A stretch of 6,981 bases of DNA, from contig CBDDYU010000007.1 of assembly GCA_965235655.1 (NCBI GenBank), positions 1-6,981 on the forward strand, in the 5' to 3' direction. Positions 1 to 6,981 of this stretch are shown in pieces. The position numbers and the translations under genes were made by a program. Each line of letters opens with the position of its first letter. The first letter of the stretch is position 1. Below the pieces are notes generated by a model. That model was not told the DNA's origin, searched no databases, and was given only the letters and a program-made list of their open reading frames with translations. The stretch is from CBDDYU01 sp965235655. GTDB taxonomy: Bacteria > Pseudomonadota > Alphaproteobacteria > Pelagibacterales > Pelagibacteraceae.

Positions 1-1100
1 AGTCATAGGATGACCCCATGTACAAGCTTGTTTTTCTGCTAATTTATAAGTAGATAAAAAAATTGATTCACGACTAATATGATTGTCTAAATAGATTAAA
101 TGGTTAAAATTTTCATTTCTAATTTTTTTTACACTATTTTCAATATTATTTTCAGTTGTAATAACTTTTGAAACATTTTTGGTAATTTGTAAGTAATGTT
201 CATCCTGAAGGGATTGTAAGTCAATTATATTTACATCAAATTTTTCCTTATTAATTTTAAGTACACCTATAAAAGCTTCTTGTGGTATGTATAATCAGGT
301 GATGCATGCCATCAGCAATTTTTTTTATTTTTTTTTATTTTTTTTTAGGAATTGCGAATGCGTTATTAAGCGAGAAACTGTTGATCAGTTATTACATCTA
401 AAATTTCTATATAGTTTTTTTTTTTTGTTCTTCGAGAGTATTATTGCAATAAAATGTATATCTAAAATTTGTAATTGGAGATATATTTAATTTTTTGGAT
501 CTAATTTTTTCAATCATCAAGTAATTTTGATTTACTCTTAACTTGCGATAAATATTTTTTTATTTTTTTACTAATTTTTTTCTAAATTATATTTGAAATT
601 TTCATTTTTAAATTTTAGATCAAATTCCTGTCTCTACAAAAAAAAAGTAGATCAAATGGTATGGATGATCTATTTTCATCAATAATGATACACTTCGTGT
701 ATTTGATTATTTTCTAGCAATAGTTCAATAACCTCATAAAAAGAAAAAATCAAAAGTATCACGAATTTTTTATAGACCTTAAAAAATTAATTTTGCAGTA
801 TTCGTATCACCAACGCTTATAGAGGCTAAACCAATATTATGAAGCGAACGACTATCATTAGGTTTTATGTTTAAAATTTTTTAAAGTATTTAACATCATT
901 TGAAATTTTTTTAATTGATAAGAATATTAAGACCCAAAATTTCCATAGAACACAAGGTTTTCAAATTTTTTTTGTTTTATTATTTTTATGTGATACCTTT
1001 ATTAATTCTGAAAATTTTTTCTCTTTTAATAAGAAATCAATTTTATTGACTAAATTACTATAATATTGCTTATCCAATTCCACGATTAATTTTTTGGCAT
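1..1100 (-). CDS. TPR-repeat protein with O-GlcNAc transferase/SPINDLY-like C-terminal region; frameshifted, runs off the window
   Basis: No long open frame exists here, but joined pieces read as one protein. A start ATG at 1100-1098 abuts the upstream GT8 stop (TAAATG); one A must be added to the A6 run behind it to enter a frame open to about 911. Around 880-783 lies a clear TPR unit, with Pro-Asn-Asp then LHNIGLASISVGDT and an Ala-Lys helix B; a weaker TPR half precedes it. After a Lys/Asn-rich, repeatedly broken stretch (about 290-780), bases 285-1 form a clean 95-codon frame ending in LAEKQACTWGHPMT. This resembles the '(T)WGHPxTTG' segment of bacterial TPR/GT41-like transferases, preceded by the usual 'hLIYLDNHIS' strand. 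Such enzymes transfer a sugar, typically GlcNAc, to proteins or glycans. Acceptor and catalytic residues lie beyond base 1. At least five single-base breaks are needed. TPR is fairly sure; GT41-like rests on motif memory. Confidence 0.55.
319..346. repeat. Near-periodic poly-T tract (T8-A-T9-A-T9)
   Basis: Three runs of eight to nine T are separated by single A residues, giving a period of about ten bases. On the minus strand this would code a Lys/Asn/Ile-rich stretch inside the TPR/GT41-like gene, leading into the clean GT41-like frame that begins at 285. Runs of this length are prone to replication slippage and to sequencing indels, so the frame cannot be read reliably through it. Confidence 0.7.
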
Positions 1101-2055
1101 TTATAGTGTTTTTTTTATATAATCACAAAGAAGATCAATTATATATGTTTTTTCTTTGCTTGCTTCAAAATAACTTTCATTAAAATGCAAAATTTCTGCA
1201 TATTGTATGGCATTTTGAATTTGCTCTATTTCTTGAGGTTGCGAAGTTCGGCAAATCTAATTCTTTTGCGTATTCCCACCAAAATTCAAAAATGACAGGA
1301 TTGCACCATTTTTGCCATGGCTTTATAGCCCCTAAAAAATGAACAATCTTTACATTCTTATCTGAGATTATTTTTTTAAAATCTAACTGCTTTATTTTTT
1401 CTGTAACAATCTGATAATTCCATTTTTTATCTAGAATTGTTTTTTTTCCTAAAGAAAATTTATTTATTACACACTGATCTCCCCATGTAATATATTTTCT
1501 AAGATTATTGTGTATTGCGATTGAATTTTCTAAAAAGTTGTTTTTTCGTAGTTCTTTTAAGTTCATTAACATAACTCCAGTATTTATATAAGAATCTGGT
1601 GATAGTCCGGGAACCTGAGTAGATGGCCCCCCTATAGTATCCACTACCCCGGCCACATAATTTGTTCCAAGATTTTCAGTAAAAAGTTCACCAATGTCTT
1701 GAAGAACTAATAAGTCGCAATCTAAATAGATAACTTTGTCTTCATCTATCAAATCAGCAATTAGCAATCTTAAATACATACTCGAGGGCACGTGATTGAA
1801 TGTTTTCCAGTCCTGAAAAAATGCTACTTTCTGCTTTTATTAGAATGATATCTAAACTTTTATCTCGTGAGCAGTTCTTTTAATTTTCCAATAACGCATA
1901 AGATCTTCTGAAGGTACAACCCAATAAAACTTTAAAAAAACATCAGGATTTTTGTTTTTAAAAGCTGAAAATGTTGCTACTGCCGCTTGATTTGCAAAAT
2001 TTCTATCAAAACAAAAAACTAAAATTATCGGTGAATTTGGCGATAATTTTGACAT
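1101..2055 (-). CDS. Glycosyltransferase family 8 (LgtC-like) protein, frameshifted
   Basis: Retaining glycosyltransferases of family 8 transfer hexose from a UDP-sugar, often to lipopolysaccharide or other surface glycans. The N-terminus has the family's nucleotide-binding strand (IILVFCFDRNFANQAAVATF). The metal-binding DxD is Asp-Cys-Asp at 1722-1714 within VIYLDCDLLVL. Further on come a GDQ motif (WGDQCVIN) and the hallmark HFLGAIKPW at 1341-1315. ATG 2055 is the only start before an upstream in-frame stop; no Shine-Dalgarno is obvious. Three single-base corrections restore one frame: one T added to T4 at 1858-1861, one A removed from A6 at 1816-1821, and one base removed near 1239-1240. 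The last swaps a 20-residue nonsense tail for a coherent C-terminus ending at TAA 1103-1101. The product of about 317 residues is usual for the family. The sugar and acceptor cannot be told. The following gene starts at the next base, so the two are probably one operon. Confidence 0.82.
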
Positions 2056-2073
2056 AAGTATGACAATTGCAAA

Positions 2074-2079
2074 ATTATA
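2074..2079 (-). promoter_or_regulatory. Possible -10 box for the GT8/TPR operon
   Basis: On the minus strand a perfect TATAAT occupies 2079-2074, about 19 bases before the GT8 start codon, implying a leader of roughly 12 bases. No good -35 hexamer sits 16-18 bases upstream; TTGGTC is present but only 10 bases away. In DNA this AT-rich a TATAAT is easily found by chance, so this is a weak call. Confidence 0.3.
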
Positions 2080-2131
2080 ATTACAATACGACCAATTTGA
2101 TTAAATAACCAGAGATAAATTTACACTTCAC

Positions 2132-2152
2132 GGCTGTTAGTTTTGTAACGCC
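2132..2152. repeat. Small inverted repeat (hairpin) in the divergent intergenic gap
   Basis: GGC-t-GTTA, loop GTTTTG, TAAC-GCC pairs over 7 bp with a single bulged T (GGC 2132-2134 with GCC 2150-2152, GTTA 2136-2139 with TAAC 2146-2149). It is one of the few GC-containing islands in the gap. Neither strand has a T run after the stem, so it does not look like an intrinsic terminator. Its function is unknown; a regulator site, a relic of an older boundary or chance are all possible. Confidence 0.35.
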
Positions 2153-2273
2153 TTGATCTTAAAATGACCGAAGATTAAATAAGTTTTATCAAACTTGTAA
2201 TTTAAATAATTCAAAGTAACAAATTTTTGATGTTTGTGGATACTTAAACGTTCATAATGTGAATTATCAACAA

Positions 2274-2301
2274 TTGATTTAAATTCAAAAAACAATATAA
2301 A
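2274..2301 (+). promoter_or_regulatory. Housekeeping-type promoter for tRNA-Leu and tig
   Basis: TTGATT (2274-2279) and TATAAA (2296-2301) are separated by 16 bases, close to the sigma-70 pattern TTGACA-N17-TATAAT. Transcription would start near 2308, ten bases before the tRNA. Since only 11 bases separate the tRNA from tig, this promoter would also drive tig and perhaps clpP. Strand and position fit well; strength is unknown. Confidence 0.55.
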
Positions 2302-2317
2302 TAGCCAAAAATTAATA

Positions 2318-2402
2318 GCGGTATTGGTGGAATTGGCAGACACACTAGACTTAGGATCTAGCGCTGAAAGGCATGGGGGTTCAAGTCCCTCATACCGCAC
2401 CA
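2318..2402 (+). tRNA. tRNA-Leu (anticodon UAG), CCA encoded
   Basis: The acceptor stem is a perfect 7 bp: GCGGTAT (2318-2324) with ATACCGC (2392-2398), followed by discriminator A (2399) and a genome-encoded CCA (2400-2402). The anticodon stem CTAGA/TCTAG (2345-2349 with 2357-2361) closes the 7-base loop CTTAGGA, giving anticodon TAG at 2352-2354, which reads CUN leucine codons. A long class II variable arm and a T loop TTCAAGT on a 5-bp stem (one G-U pair) complete the fold. A tRNA-Leu before tig is a common alphaproteobacterial arrangement. Confidence 0.96.
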
Positions 2403-2404
2403 GA

Positions 2405-2410
2405 AGAGGA
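2405..2410 (+). promoter_or_regulatory. Ribosome binding site of tig
   Basis: AGAGGA lies three bases before the tig ATG and only two bases after the tRNA CCA. The spacing is short. It is the only clear Shine-Dalgarno-like sequence before any start codon in this window and supports ATG 2414 as the tig start. Confidence 0.5.
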
Positions 2411-2413
2411 ATT

Positions 2414-3843
2414 ATGAAGGCAACGGTCACATCATCTAAAGGTCTACATTCTGATTTAAAAGTAATAGTAGAAAAAAAAGATATTGAAAAAAAAATTGAA
2501 ACAAGACTTTCGGAGTTAAAAGACAAGGTTAATTTAAAAGGATTTAGACCAGGAAAAGCACCAATGGAATTGTTAAAAAAACAATTTGGGGCTTCTGTCT
2601 ACGGAGAGGTGGCTGAAAAAATTTTACAAGAATCAACCTACGAAGCTTTAAAACAAAATAAAATAACACCAGCAAGTCAGCCAAAAATTGACATTCAAAT
2701 CTTCAGGAGAAGGTAAAAATTTAGAGTTTACAATTTCAGTTGAGCAAGTTCCAGAAATTAAAAAACTTGAAATAGAAAAAATATACTTTAACTAAATATG
2801 AAGTTAAATCAGATAAAAAAGATATTGATGAAAGACTAAAATATATTGCAGAAGGTAATAAAAAATATGTTGATAAAAATGATAAAGCCTCCAATGATGA
2901 TTTGGTTGTTTTTGATTTTGAAGCAACTATGGATGGCAAGCCTTTTGAAGGCAATAAGGGTGAAAAATTACAAATTGTGTTAGGTAAAGATCTGTTTATA
3001 CCGGGCTTTGATAAGCAGTTGGTTGGCTGCGCAAAGGGTGATGAAAAAATTGCTAAAGTTAATTTACCTGAAAATTATCCTAATAAAGATTTGGCTGGCA
3101 AACCTTCCGAATTTAAATGTAAAATTTTAGAAGTTAAAAAACCTGAAAATCAAAAAATCGATGACGAGTTTGCAAAAAACTTGGGAGCAAAAGATTTGAA
3201 AGATTTAGAAGAAATGGTTAGCAAGCAAATTTCTAAAGAATTCGAAAGCGTTACAGAACAATTATTAAAAAAAGCAATTTTAGATCGATCTAGATAACAA
3301 ATTTAACTTTGAGTTGCCGAAAGGACTATTAGATGATGAAATTCATAATGTTGAGCATACTTTAGTTCATGAAAAAATGGATGCAGTTAAAAGCAAAAGG
3401 AGAGAAATTTAATCATGAACATGATCATGATAAAATTAAATTATCAGATGCTGATAAAAAGTCAGCTTTAGAAATTGCAAAACGCAGAGTTAAACTTGCT
3501 CTTGTTCTTGAATAAAACTGGAGAAGAAAATAATATTAAAGTTACATCAGAAGAATTAAAAATGGAACTAGAAAAACAACTTAAGAAATTATCCAGGTCA
3601 GGAAAAAAATATTAGAGATTTTTATCAAAAAAATCCAGCTGAACTTATGAAGTTAAGAGGACCAGTGTTTGAAGATAAGGTTATTGAGCTGATCAAAAGC
3701 AAAGCCAAAACCACTACTAAAGTTTTAAGCAAAGATGAGCTTGTTAAAAATTTTTAACTACAGCTGATGATGAGGGCAGAAAAGATAGCTCTACTAATAA
3801 AGAAAAAAAAGAAGATAAGTCTAAAAAAAGTAGCAAAAAATAG
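2414..3843 (+). CDS. tig: Trigger factor, ribosome-associated chaperone and prolyl isomerase; seven apparent frameshifts
   Basis: Trigger factor binds ribosomal protein L23 at the exit tunnel and shields nascent chains. The ribosome-binding signature GFRPGKAP is at residues 43-50. Next come the FKBP-type isomerase domain (about 2900-3150, DDLVVFDFEATMDGKPFEG through LVGCAKGDEK) and the C-terminal chaperone arms, including the conserved YPGQEKNIRDFYQKNP block. The protein ends in a Lys/Asp/Ser-rich tail at TAG 3841-3843. The restored product is about 476 residues, slightly long for the family. Single-base breaks lie near 2700, 2780, 3288, 3395, 3515, 3590 and 3757; removing or adding one base at each (for example A6 to A5 near 2780, one T added near 3757) gives continuous homologous protein. 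A His/Asp-rich insert (NHEHDHD) follows the break near 3395. ATG 2414 is 11 bases after tRNA-Leu and 25 bases separate the stop from clpP. Whether the gene is broken in the organism cannot be decided here. Confidence 0.93.
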
Positions 3844-3857
3844 TTAATAATAGTAAG

Positions 3858-3867
3858 TTCTGATTCG
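3858..3867 (+). promoter_or_regulatory. Decamer TTCTGATTCG before clpP (copy 1)
   Basis: TTCTGATTCG ends one base before the clpP ATG. An identical decamer stands three bases before the clpX ATG, and both are preceded by a similar GTAA(A)G. The motif contains GATTC, which fits GANTC, the target of the alphaproteobacterial CcrM methylase. It is not complementary to the usual 16S 3' end, so it is not a Shine-Dalgarno. Role unknown. Confidence 0.3.
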
Positions 3868-3868
3868 T

Positions 3869-4483
3869 ATGAAAGATCCTTTTGATGTGTATATGAATAC
3901 TCTTGTACCAATGGTTGTTGAACAAACTCCCAGAGGCGAGAGAGCTTACGATATTTATTCTAGATTATTAAAAGAAAGAATTATTTTTCTTGTTGGTCCA
4001 ATTAATTCTCATGTTTCAAGTTTAGTATCTGCCCAGTTATTATTTTTAGAGTCTGAAAATAATTCAAAGGAAATATTTATGTACATTAATAGTCCAGGCG
4101 GAGTTGTAACTGATGGTTTGGCAATTTATGATACCATGCAGTATATCAAACCAGCTGTTGCAACTTTATGTATTGGTCAAGCATGTTCCATGGGTTCTTT
4201 TTTATTAGCTGCAGGTGAAAAGGGTCAGCGCATGTCACTTCCTAATTCTAGAGTAATGGTGCATCAACCATCTGCTGGTTTTCAAGGACAAGCAACTGAT
4301 ATTGAAATTCATACTAATGAAATTCTTCAAACTAAAAAAAGATTAAATGAAATTTACGCAAAGCATACAGGTCAGACAGTAGAAAAAATTAAAGAAGCTT
4401 TAGAGCGCGATCGGTTTATGAGCGCGGAAGAAGCAAAATCTTTTGGCTTAATTGATAAGGTTGTGGAAAAAAGACCTAGCTAA
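3869..4483 (+). CDS. clpP: ATP-dependent Clp protease proteolytic subunit
   Basis: ClpP is a cytoplasmic serine peptidase that forms a double-heptamer barrel and degrades proteins unfolded by ClpX or ClpA. The frame is intact at 204 residues, the normal length. The catalytic triad is Ser107 (in GQACSMGSFLLAAG), His132 (in VMVHQPSAG) and Asp181 (in ERDRFMSAEEA), each offset by four from the E. coli precursor numbering. The oxyanion strand INSPGG is at 73-78. The short N-terminus before VPMVVEQTPRGERAYDIYS is probably cleaved autocatalytically, as in the family. ATG 3869 gives the expected N-terminus but has no Shine-Dalgarno; the decamer shared with clpX stands in its place. It is the only protein gene in the window without a frame break. 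It lies 25 bases after tig and 102 before clpX, probably in one operon. Confidence 0.98.
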   Translation: MKDPFDVYMNTLVPMVVEQTPRGERAYDIYSRLLKERIIFLVGPINSHVSSLVSAQLLFLESENNSKEIFMYINSPGGVVTDGLAIYDTMQYIKPAVATLCIGQACSMGSFLLAAGEKGQRMSLPNSRVMVHQPSAGFQGQATDIEIHTNEILQTKKRLNEIYAKHTGQTVEKIKEALERDRFMSAEEAKSFGLIDKVVEKRPS

Positions 4484-4585
4484 TAGTTTAATTTCTATTT
4501 TTACCCACCATATCTAGATAATTATACAACTAATGCTTGATAAAGCTGTAGTGGTCATAATATTGTAAAGTCTTCTGATTCGAAA
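4484..4585 (+). other. clpP-clpX intergenic region
   Basis: This 102-base spacer carries the perfect palindrome TATCTAGATA (4511-4520), a small GCTT-GATA-AAGC stem-loop (4535-4546) without a following T run, and the second decamer near its end. No terminator is evident, so read-through from clpP into clpX is likely. A TTGATA (4537-4542) and CATAAT (4556-4561) resemble promoter boxes, but at 13 bases they are too close for a normal sigma-70 promoter. Confidence 0.4.
4573..4582 (+). promoter_or_regulatory. Decamer TTCTGATTCG before clpX (copy 2)
   Basis: This second exact copy of the motif found before clpP ends three bases ahead of the clpX ATG, in the upstream context GTAAAGTC. No copy was seen before lon, tig or the tRNA, so within this window it marks only the two subunits of one protease. 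Its near-identical placement is the reason to suspect a role in translation or methylation-dependent control, but two copies are few. Confidence 0.3.
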
Positions 4586-5849
4586 ATGAGCAAAGAAACT
4601 AAAAATACTCTTTATTGTTCTTTCTGTGGAAAGAGCCAGCATGAAGTTAGAAAACTAATTGCAGGACCAACTGTTTTTATCTGTGATGAGTGTGTTGAGC
4701 TCTGTATGGATATTATTAAAGAAGAGAGCAAAAGCAATTTTTCTAAAAATGAAGAAGGAGTTCCAAGTCCAAAAGAGATTTATGCAACGCTGGATGAGTA
4801 TGTAATTGGTCAAAAAAAAGCAAAACAAATTTTATCCGTTGCAGTTCACAATCATTACAAAAGATTAAATTACGAAGGAAAAAATAGCAAAGGTGATGTT
4901 GAGCTTTCTAAGTCTAATATTTTATTAATGGGACCAACTGGTTGCGGAAAAACTTTATTAGCTCAAACTTTAGCAAGAATTTTAGATGTGCCATTTACTA
5001 TGGCTGATGCAACTACTTTAACTGAAGCAGGTTATGTTGGAGAAGATGTTGAAAATATTATTTTAAAATTACTACAAGCTGCAGATTATAATGTTGAAAA
5101 AGCTCAAAGAGGAATTGTCTACATTGATGAGGTAGATAAAATTAGTAGAAAAACAGAAAATCCATCTATTACAAGAGATGTATCAGGAGAGGGTGTGCAA
5201 CAAGCTTTATTAAAAATAATGGAAGGCACAATTGCAAGTGTGCCGCCACAAGGAGGCAGAAAACATCCACAACAAGAATTTTTACAAGTTGATACCACAA
5301 ATATTTTATTTATTTGCGGCGGAGCATTTGCTGGAATTGATAAAATTATTGCATCCCGAGATAAAGGATCATCGATTGGTTTTGGCGCAAAGTTAAATAC
5401 TAAAGCTGAAAAAAAAGTTGGTGAATTATTACAAGGCGTTGAACCTGAAGATTTATTAAAATTTGGATTAATTCCTGAATTTATTGGAAGGCTTCCAATC
5501 ATCTCCACTTTAGAAGATTTAGATGAACATTCTCTTATTAAAATATTAGAAGAGCCAAAAAATTCACTTAACTAAACAATACGCTAAATTATTTGAGATA
5601 GAAGGAGTGAAATTAACTTTTTCAAAAGATGCCCTTAAAGCAATTGCCGAGAAAGCAATCTTAAGAAAAACAGGCGCAAGAGGTTTAAGATCTATTATTG
5701 AGGAAGTGTTATTGCAAACTATGTTTGATCTACCATCTATTGAGGATGTGGAAGAAGTAGTGGTTAATAAAGAGGTGGTATTAGGAAATTCCGCACCACT
5801 CTTAATTTATTCAAAAAAATCTGCAAAAGAGACAAAAATAGCCAATTAG
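4586..5849 (+). CDS. clpX: ATP-dependent Clp protease ATP-binding subunit ClpX; one frameshift
   Basis: ClpX is a hexameric AAA+ unfoldase that recognises tagged or adaptor-bound proteins and threads them into ClpP. The N-terminal zinc domain has Cys11, Cys14, Cys33 and Cys36. Walker A is GPTGCGKT (116-123), Walker B ends in IDEVD (180-184), the substrate-gripping pore loop is GYVGED (149-154), and the IGF loop that docks on ClpP is at 264-266. The sensor-2 motif GARGLRS is at about 5673-5693. The frame breaks after LEEPKNSL at about 5571-5575: removing one A from CTTAACT continues directly into TKQYAKLFEIEGVKL and on to TAG 5847-5849. The corrected product has 420 residues, the usual length. 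Read literally it would end at 329 residues without the small AAA+ subdomain and be inactive. No Shine-Dalgarno is seen. Confidence 0.96.
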
Positions 5850-5916
5850 CTTATTAACAGCTGCTTCAAAATCATACTTGTATTGGTTAAATTAATAATT
5901 ACTTATTAATGTAATT
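5850..5916 (+). other. clpX-lon intergenic region
   Basis: These 67 AT-rich bases hold no clear terminator, Shine-Dalgarno or decamer copy. A CTTG (5877-5880) and CTTATTA (5902-5908) echo the alphaproteobacterial heat-shock promoter CTTG-N17-CYTATNT, but the 21-base spacer is too long for a confident call. Lon is either read through from clpX or has a promoter I cannot identify. Confidence 0.3.
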
Positions 5917-6981
5917 ATGAATAAGCCAGAAATAGACAATCACAAAGAATATCCAGTTTTACCGTTAAGAGACATAGTGGTATTTCCTAATTCGGCAATT
6001 CCTTTGTTTGTGGGAAGAGAAAAATCTATCAATGCACTTGAATCTGTTGCTACCAAATATAAAAAAATTATTTTAGTTGCTCAAAAAAATGCAGAGCATG
6101 ATGATCCGCAAAGCAAAGATCTATATTCCTACGGAACATTAGGTGAAATTCTTCAATTATTAAAATTACCAGATGGCACTGTTAAAATTTTAGTTGAAGG
6201 AAAAAGCATTGTTAAAATAACTGAATTTAAAGATAATAAAGAATTTTTATTAGCAAGTTGTGAAGAGGTAATTTTAGACTCTAAAAAGCCAGAGGCTATC
6301 TCTTTATCAAAAGCTATCATTAGCAAATATGATAAATTGTCAAAAATTTCAAAAAAATTTAGCGAAGAAAGTAATATTAATTTTAAAAACGAAACTGATC
6401 CTGTTGTTATAGCGAATAAAGTAGCTTCAAATTTAAGCATAGATTTATTTGAGAAACAAAAATTATTAGAAATGACTGATACGCAAAAAAAATTAGAATC
6501 TATTTTAGGTTATTTAGATAATGAAATTGATGTTCTCTCCGTTGAAAAAAAGATTAGAGGCAGTGTTAAAAACCAGATGGAGAAAACGCAAAGAGAATAT
6601 TATTTAAATGAACAATTAAAAGCTATTCAAAAAGAGCTTGGTGAAATTGAAGAAGGAAAAGATGAAACTAAAGTTTTAGAAGATGCGATTAAAAAAGCAA
6701 AAATGTCGAAAGAAGCAGAAGAAAAATGCTTAAGCTGAATTAAAAAAACTAAAAACAATGAGCCCAATGTCAGCAGAATCGACTGTGGTACGAAATTATT
6801 TAGATTGGATGGTAGCTTTACCATGGCACAAATCTTCTAAAGTAAATACGGACATTAATGAAGCTAAAAAAATTTTAGATAAAGATCATTTTGGTTTAGA
6901 AAAAGTAAAAGATAGAATTTTAGAATTTCTTGCAGTCCAATCAAGAATGCAAAAAATTAAAGGGCCTATTCTTTGTCTCGT
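5917..6981 (+). CDS. lon: ATP-dependent protease La (Lon), N-terminal part; one frameshift, cut by window end
   Basis: Lon is a cytoplasmic homo-oligomeric AAA+ serine protease that degrades misfolded and some regulatory proteins. The window holds the N-terminal substrate-binding domain (EYPVLPLRDIVVFPNSAIPLF near residues 10-28) and the coiled-coil region with the family signature QREYYLNEQLKAIQKELGE. After the break come MSPMSAEST, VRNYLDWMVALPWHK and LDKDHFGLEKVKDRILEFLAVQ. It stops at GPILCLV, a few residues short of the Walker A motif, so the ATPase core and Ser-Lys catalytic dyad lie outside. The frame breaks near 6731-6737: removing one A from TGCTTAAGCTG restores it, and without this the product would stop at 273 residues. 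About 355 of the usual 780-820 residues are present. ATG 5917 gives the standard N-terminus; no Shine-Dalgarno is visible. Confidence 0.95.

Noticed and set aside
287..490. 67-codon plus-strand open frame very rich in Phe
   Set aside because: The Phe comes from the poly-T tracts, and the opposite strand carries the frame-joined TPR/GT41-like gene.
2137..2526. 129-codon open frame on the minus strand across the tRNA and the start of tig
   Set aside because: Its middle part (YEGLEPPCLSALDPKSSVSAN) is the antisense translation of tRNA-Leu, a well-known spurious ORF; the rest is antisense to tig and intergenic DNA.
4537..4561. Promoter TTGATA/CATAAT for clpX
   Set aside because: The 13-base spacer is too short for a sigma-70 promoter, and no better -10 fits at 16-18 bases.
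5119..5508. 129-codon minus-strand open frame inside clpX
   Set aside because: It lies wholly antisense to conserved clpX coding sequence and has no family resemblance.
5877..5908. Heat-shock (RpoH) promoter before lon
   Set aside because: The CTTG and CTTATTA boxes are 21 bases apart instead of 17, and such AT-rich partial matches are expected by chance.
5571..6737. Programmed frameshifting in clpX and lon
   Set aside because: Neither gene is known to use it, the break sites lack a classic slippery heptamer with a downstream structure, and similar breaks are scattered through tig and the glycosyltransferases.
3583..6737. CTTAA(G/C) as a common error context, since breaks in tig (about 3590), clpX (about 5573) and lon (about 6733) fall at or near it
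   Set aside because: An intact CTTAAG at 5660-5665 within clpX causes no frame change, and most other breaks have different contexts.
1..6981. CRISPR array, insertion sequence, prophage or attachment site
   Set aside because: No regularly spaced repeats, transposase or integrase motifs, terminal inverted repeats or duplicated tRNA 3' end were seen on either strand.

Overview
This is an AT-rich bacterial window with two unlike halves. The right half (2318-6981, + strand) is a core proteostasis block: tRNA-Leu(UAG), tig (trigger factor), clpP, clpX and the first third of lon. This order, with a tRNA-Leu just upstream of tig, is familiar from Alphaproteobacteria. Together with the strong A/T bias and Lys/Ile/Asn-rich proteins it suggests a small-genome alphaproteobacterium, perhaps SAR11/Pelagibacterales-like. 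The taxonomic placement is inference, because no marker gene is present.

The left half (1-2055, - strand) is accessory in character and holds two glycosyltransferase genes. The first is a family 8 (GT8, LgtC-like) enzyme at 2055-1101. Its TAA is followed directly by the ATG of a second gene (1100 to beyond base 1). I read that second gene as a TPR-repeat protein with an O-GlcNAc-transferase/SPINDLY-like (GT41-like) C-terminal domain. Both can be seen only by joining pieces across reading frames. The two halves diverge from a 262-base gap (2056-2317), which holds a good promoter for the tRNA-Leu/tig transcript, a possible -10 box for the glycosyltransferases and a small hairpin.

The most striking property is the number of single-base frame breaks. 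I count at least five in the TPR/GT41-like gene, three in GT8, seven in tig, none in clpP, one in clpX and one in lon. Protein similarity continues cleanly on both sides of nearly every break and catalytic motifs are intact. Several breaks fall in A or T runs, and density rises toward base 1. This pattern fits uncorrected indel errors near a contig end or in low-coverage long-read sequence better than real gene decay, although the sequence alone cannot settle it.

In function, trigger factor meets nascent chains at the ribosome, ClpX unfolds substrates for the ClpP peptidase, and Lon is a separate ATP-dependent protease, so the + strand block covers protein folding and turnover. The - strand pair probably modifies surface polysaccharide or proteins and may be the edge of a variable glycosylation island. 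I found no mobile element, CRISPR array or convincing new system. The main lead is an identical 10-base motif placed just before the start codons of clpP and clpX.
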